In this document: positions 61,801 through 64,000 of the stretch, in pieces
How positions within the stretch are numbered: the first letter of the stretch is position 1
How the letters are laid out: each line of letters begins with the position of its first letter
Assembly (NCBI GenBank): GCA_037039925.1
Contig: JAXRKP010000432.1
Coordinates: 27,501-91,500, forward strand
Reading direction: 5' to 3'
DNA length: 64,000 nt
Origin: Doris montereyensis
Taxonomy: Eukaryota; Mollusca; Gastropoda; Nudibranchia; Dorididae
Notes under the pieces: generated by a model
The model's database searches: none
The model's input: only the letters and a program-made list of their open reading frames with translations
What the model was told of the DNA's origin: nothing
Translations under genes and position numbers: made by a program

Positions 61801-64000
61801 AGGAAGCGTCAGTACATGTCAGTTGTAATTAAGTGTATATGGCGAGAATAGTTGACAGAGCTAATAAATGACAAGGAAGCATACGTACAGGCAGACATCA
61901 TACTACAAATTATGTATCCACACATATGGTTGCGACAATTATTGAAAAACTTGTTTGGAAAAAATTTAGCAAGCCACATCCTGCGTCTCTCCCTCAACTT
62001 GAGATTCCTCCAACACGAATGTTCACCAGTCCTTAGTGGACCTCCGTGCTGAATGGGAGGCGGGGCTAGACCTCCAGAATCCTTTATCGAGAGACAGTCC
62101 GGGCAATGACTCCCTTACCATCTAGAATGATTTTTGATATTCATATTTGCACCATCAACAGTGTCAATGAGACGTAAGTGCAGACAGACACGACCTATTA
62201 TACGAGCCAATTTGGAAAGTAACAAGCAAGCCACGTCCCGCGCCTCTTCCCCAACTTTAACTTTCATCCTTTGTAACATGATATTTGTAGGATAAATGTT
62301 ATGCAATATCTTATAATGTATCAATTTAAGTTTAGATGTCTTAGTGGCTGTGTAAGCCAACAAGTAATATTTGTTAATATATCGATATTGAATTTACGAG
62401 CCTATAACTTTTCGGCCAACAGACAAACGTTTTTTTTGTATTCGTTAGAACTAGGCGAATATTTTTCATGTGATGGCTTAGTGTGTTTTCAACTATATCA
62501 TCTTTTAACTCATGTGGGTTGACCTGCACAAAATAGCTTGGAGACATATTGCTAAGCATTAATTTTCATTCTATTGGAATACTGTTGAATATTGCGTTGT
62601 AATTCAACATAATGTTCTGGATATCGACCTAGCTTTTCTTCCATTTCTTTCATTGTTGCTATGCCAGTTGCAGAGCAGATATCTTTAATGAATAATAAAT
62701 TATTTTGCATGTATTTTTTATGTGTAAGGGTTTGTCTTTGTAGGTGATGAATTTATTATTGAAGATGGGCTGGACAAGGATTTCTTCTGTTGTCAATGTA
62801 TCTGCTGGTATATTTAGCAAGGGCCTAAATTCCATTCATACACTAACGATCTTTTTCCAGAAATCAGAATGCATTGACCAAATATCTACAGGAATGTTAT
62901 CCATTCTGGTGCTTTTAAGAAAATATTTAACGTCACCCAGATCCTTGAGAGCACTGTTGCCTATTGCTATATATCAGAGGAATTATCTAATGCTTTAGGA
63001 AGCCATTTTATAAGACAGGAAAATTGCTGTGTCTTAACACTTATCATACCAAGACCCCCTTATGATATTTCCTTACATAAAGCAGATCTTTTAATTTTTT
63101 CATATACGAGTTGTTGTTTTTTTTTTCTTGCCATATGAATTAAAAAATCAAAGAGTCCATTTCTTTGAGAATATCATCCGGGAGAACAAGGGCCTGTAAT
63201 TGGAAATGTATTTGCGACAAAAGTAATGACTTTGCAATTAAAATTTTCCCATATATTGATAAATTTCTACGACGCCACCTTTCAATTATTGATTTTATAT
63301 AATTTATTTTCGGTTTCCAATTGAAATTAATTCTCGAAATTTTCTTGAACTTGATTGAAATAAAAACCTAGTATTTTAATACAATCTTCCCCCTTTACCC
63401 AACTGATGTTGCAGATATTGTCTACGTAATTTTGTCCAATAAAAATCACTTTACACTTGCGTTTGTTTAGTTTTAAGCCAGTTAAGTTTCCAAAGTTTTC
63501 AATTAATTGAATGCTTTTTACGAGACTTTTAGTGTTGCTTAGTAATAAAGATGCATCGTCTGCATACATGATAATTTTATTGCTCAGTGTATCAATAGGA
63601 CTAATACATTTTATGTCGGCATCACTGCGAATCTTAATGGCCATCACCTCCATGACTAATATGAAAAGAATAGGGCTGTTACAACATCCCTGCCTTATAC
63701 CTCTATGAGTTTGAAAGAAGGATGAGACAAAGTTGCTATAGTTTACACAGCTCTCGCCATCACCCATTAGTGTGGCGATGAGATGTGTAAAATACTCACC
63801 GAATTTGTTAGAGTGTTTAGAATTACTGATTTATCTACAGTGTCAAGGGACTTACGTATATCAAGGGATGCTAACACTCATTCCTTCTTAAAGTGTCGAG
63901 AAAGACTTAATGTGTCATCGATCAATCTGATAGCGTCTGAGATGGATCTACCTTTCATAAATCCATTTTGATTTTTATGAATAATGTAATTAAGAACCAA
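61800..64000 (-). mobile_element. degenerate LINE with YADD reverse transcriptase, cut by window end
   Basis: On the minus strand, 63767-63327 encodes FFQTHRGIRQGCCNSPILFI (RT motif with Gln-Gly-Cys), then KIIMYADDASLLLSN (catalytic YADD), then FGNLTGLKLNKRKCKVIFIG. Farther along, 62363-62240 encodes KLKLIHYKILHNIYPTNIML, a C-terminal motif common in L1/Tx1-type ORF2 proteins. Stops and frame changes between these blocks show decay. It differs from the FADD-type LINE at 40-42.7 kb. The start of the element is beyond 64000. Two similar segments (AGCAAGCCACATCCTGCGTC near 61968 and CAAGCAAGCCACGTCCCGCG near 62224) hint at an internal duplication. Confidence 0.8.

Overview
This is an animal nuclear DNA window, not a bacterial one. 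Coding sequence is split into short exons with GT/AG boundaries and matching phases. The rest is tandem repeats, LINE and SINE retrotransposons and a decayed mariner copy. The tRNA-derived SINE at 7.4-7.7 kb looks to me like a family common in mollusc genomes, so a marine mollusc (perhaps a gastropod) is my best guess, held loosely. By summing array extents I estimate that about 60% of the window is tandem repeat.

Plus strand, 0.6-11 kb: exons of a SETDB1-type histone H3K9 methyltransferase (linker, the conserved Cys-containing block, the MBD, and the short segment leading to pre-SET). The last exon runs into a repeat array and no SET domain is seen. 11-22.5 kb holds a giant inverted repeat: about 3.1 kb of a 25-27 bp minisatellite in one orientation, about 0.88 kb of (CT)n, then about 6.6 kb of the same minisatellite in reverse complement, decaying into a diverged tail. 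23-32.4 kb is mostly further minisatellites, including about 4.7 kb of a 43-bp unit.

Minus strand, 58.9 to 29.3 kb: five exons of a RIG-I-like (RLR/Dicer group) DExH RNA helicase. In transcription order these are motif II (DEVH) and III (TAS), the helical insertion, a linker, motif IV, and motifs V-VI. The exon phases fit, but at least three single-base frameshifts interrupt conserved motifs. Its introns contain a mariner remnant, LINE copies (one with a nested insertion of its own family), two plus-strand exon-like pieces around a 40-bp array, and a 9.4-kb array of a 42-bp unit. 61.8-64 kb is a degenerate minus-strand LINE with a YADD reverse transcriptase, cut by the window end.

The most interesting pattern is that several minisatellites sit exactly on exon-intron boundaries and their units contain the splice signal plus some flanking exon. 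This is seen at an acceptor at 654/655, donors at 8359/8360, about 11017 and 58675/58674, an acceptor at 36536/36537, and weaker cases at 29.3-30.2 kb and 61.4 kb. In some arrays every unit keeps the signal. In others only the exon-proximal copy does, as if decoys had been inactivated. The two recognised genes act in chromatin silencing and RNA sensing or processing; nothing here shows that they work together.
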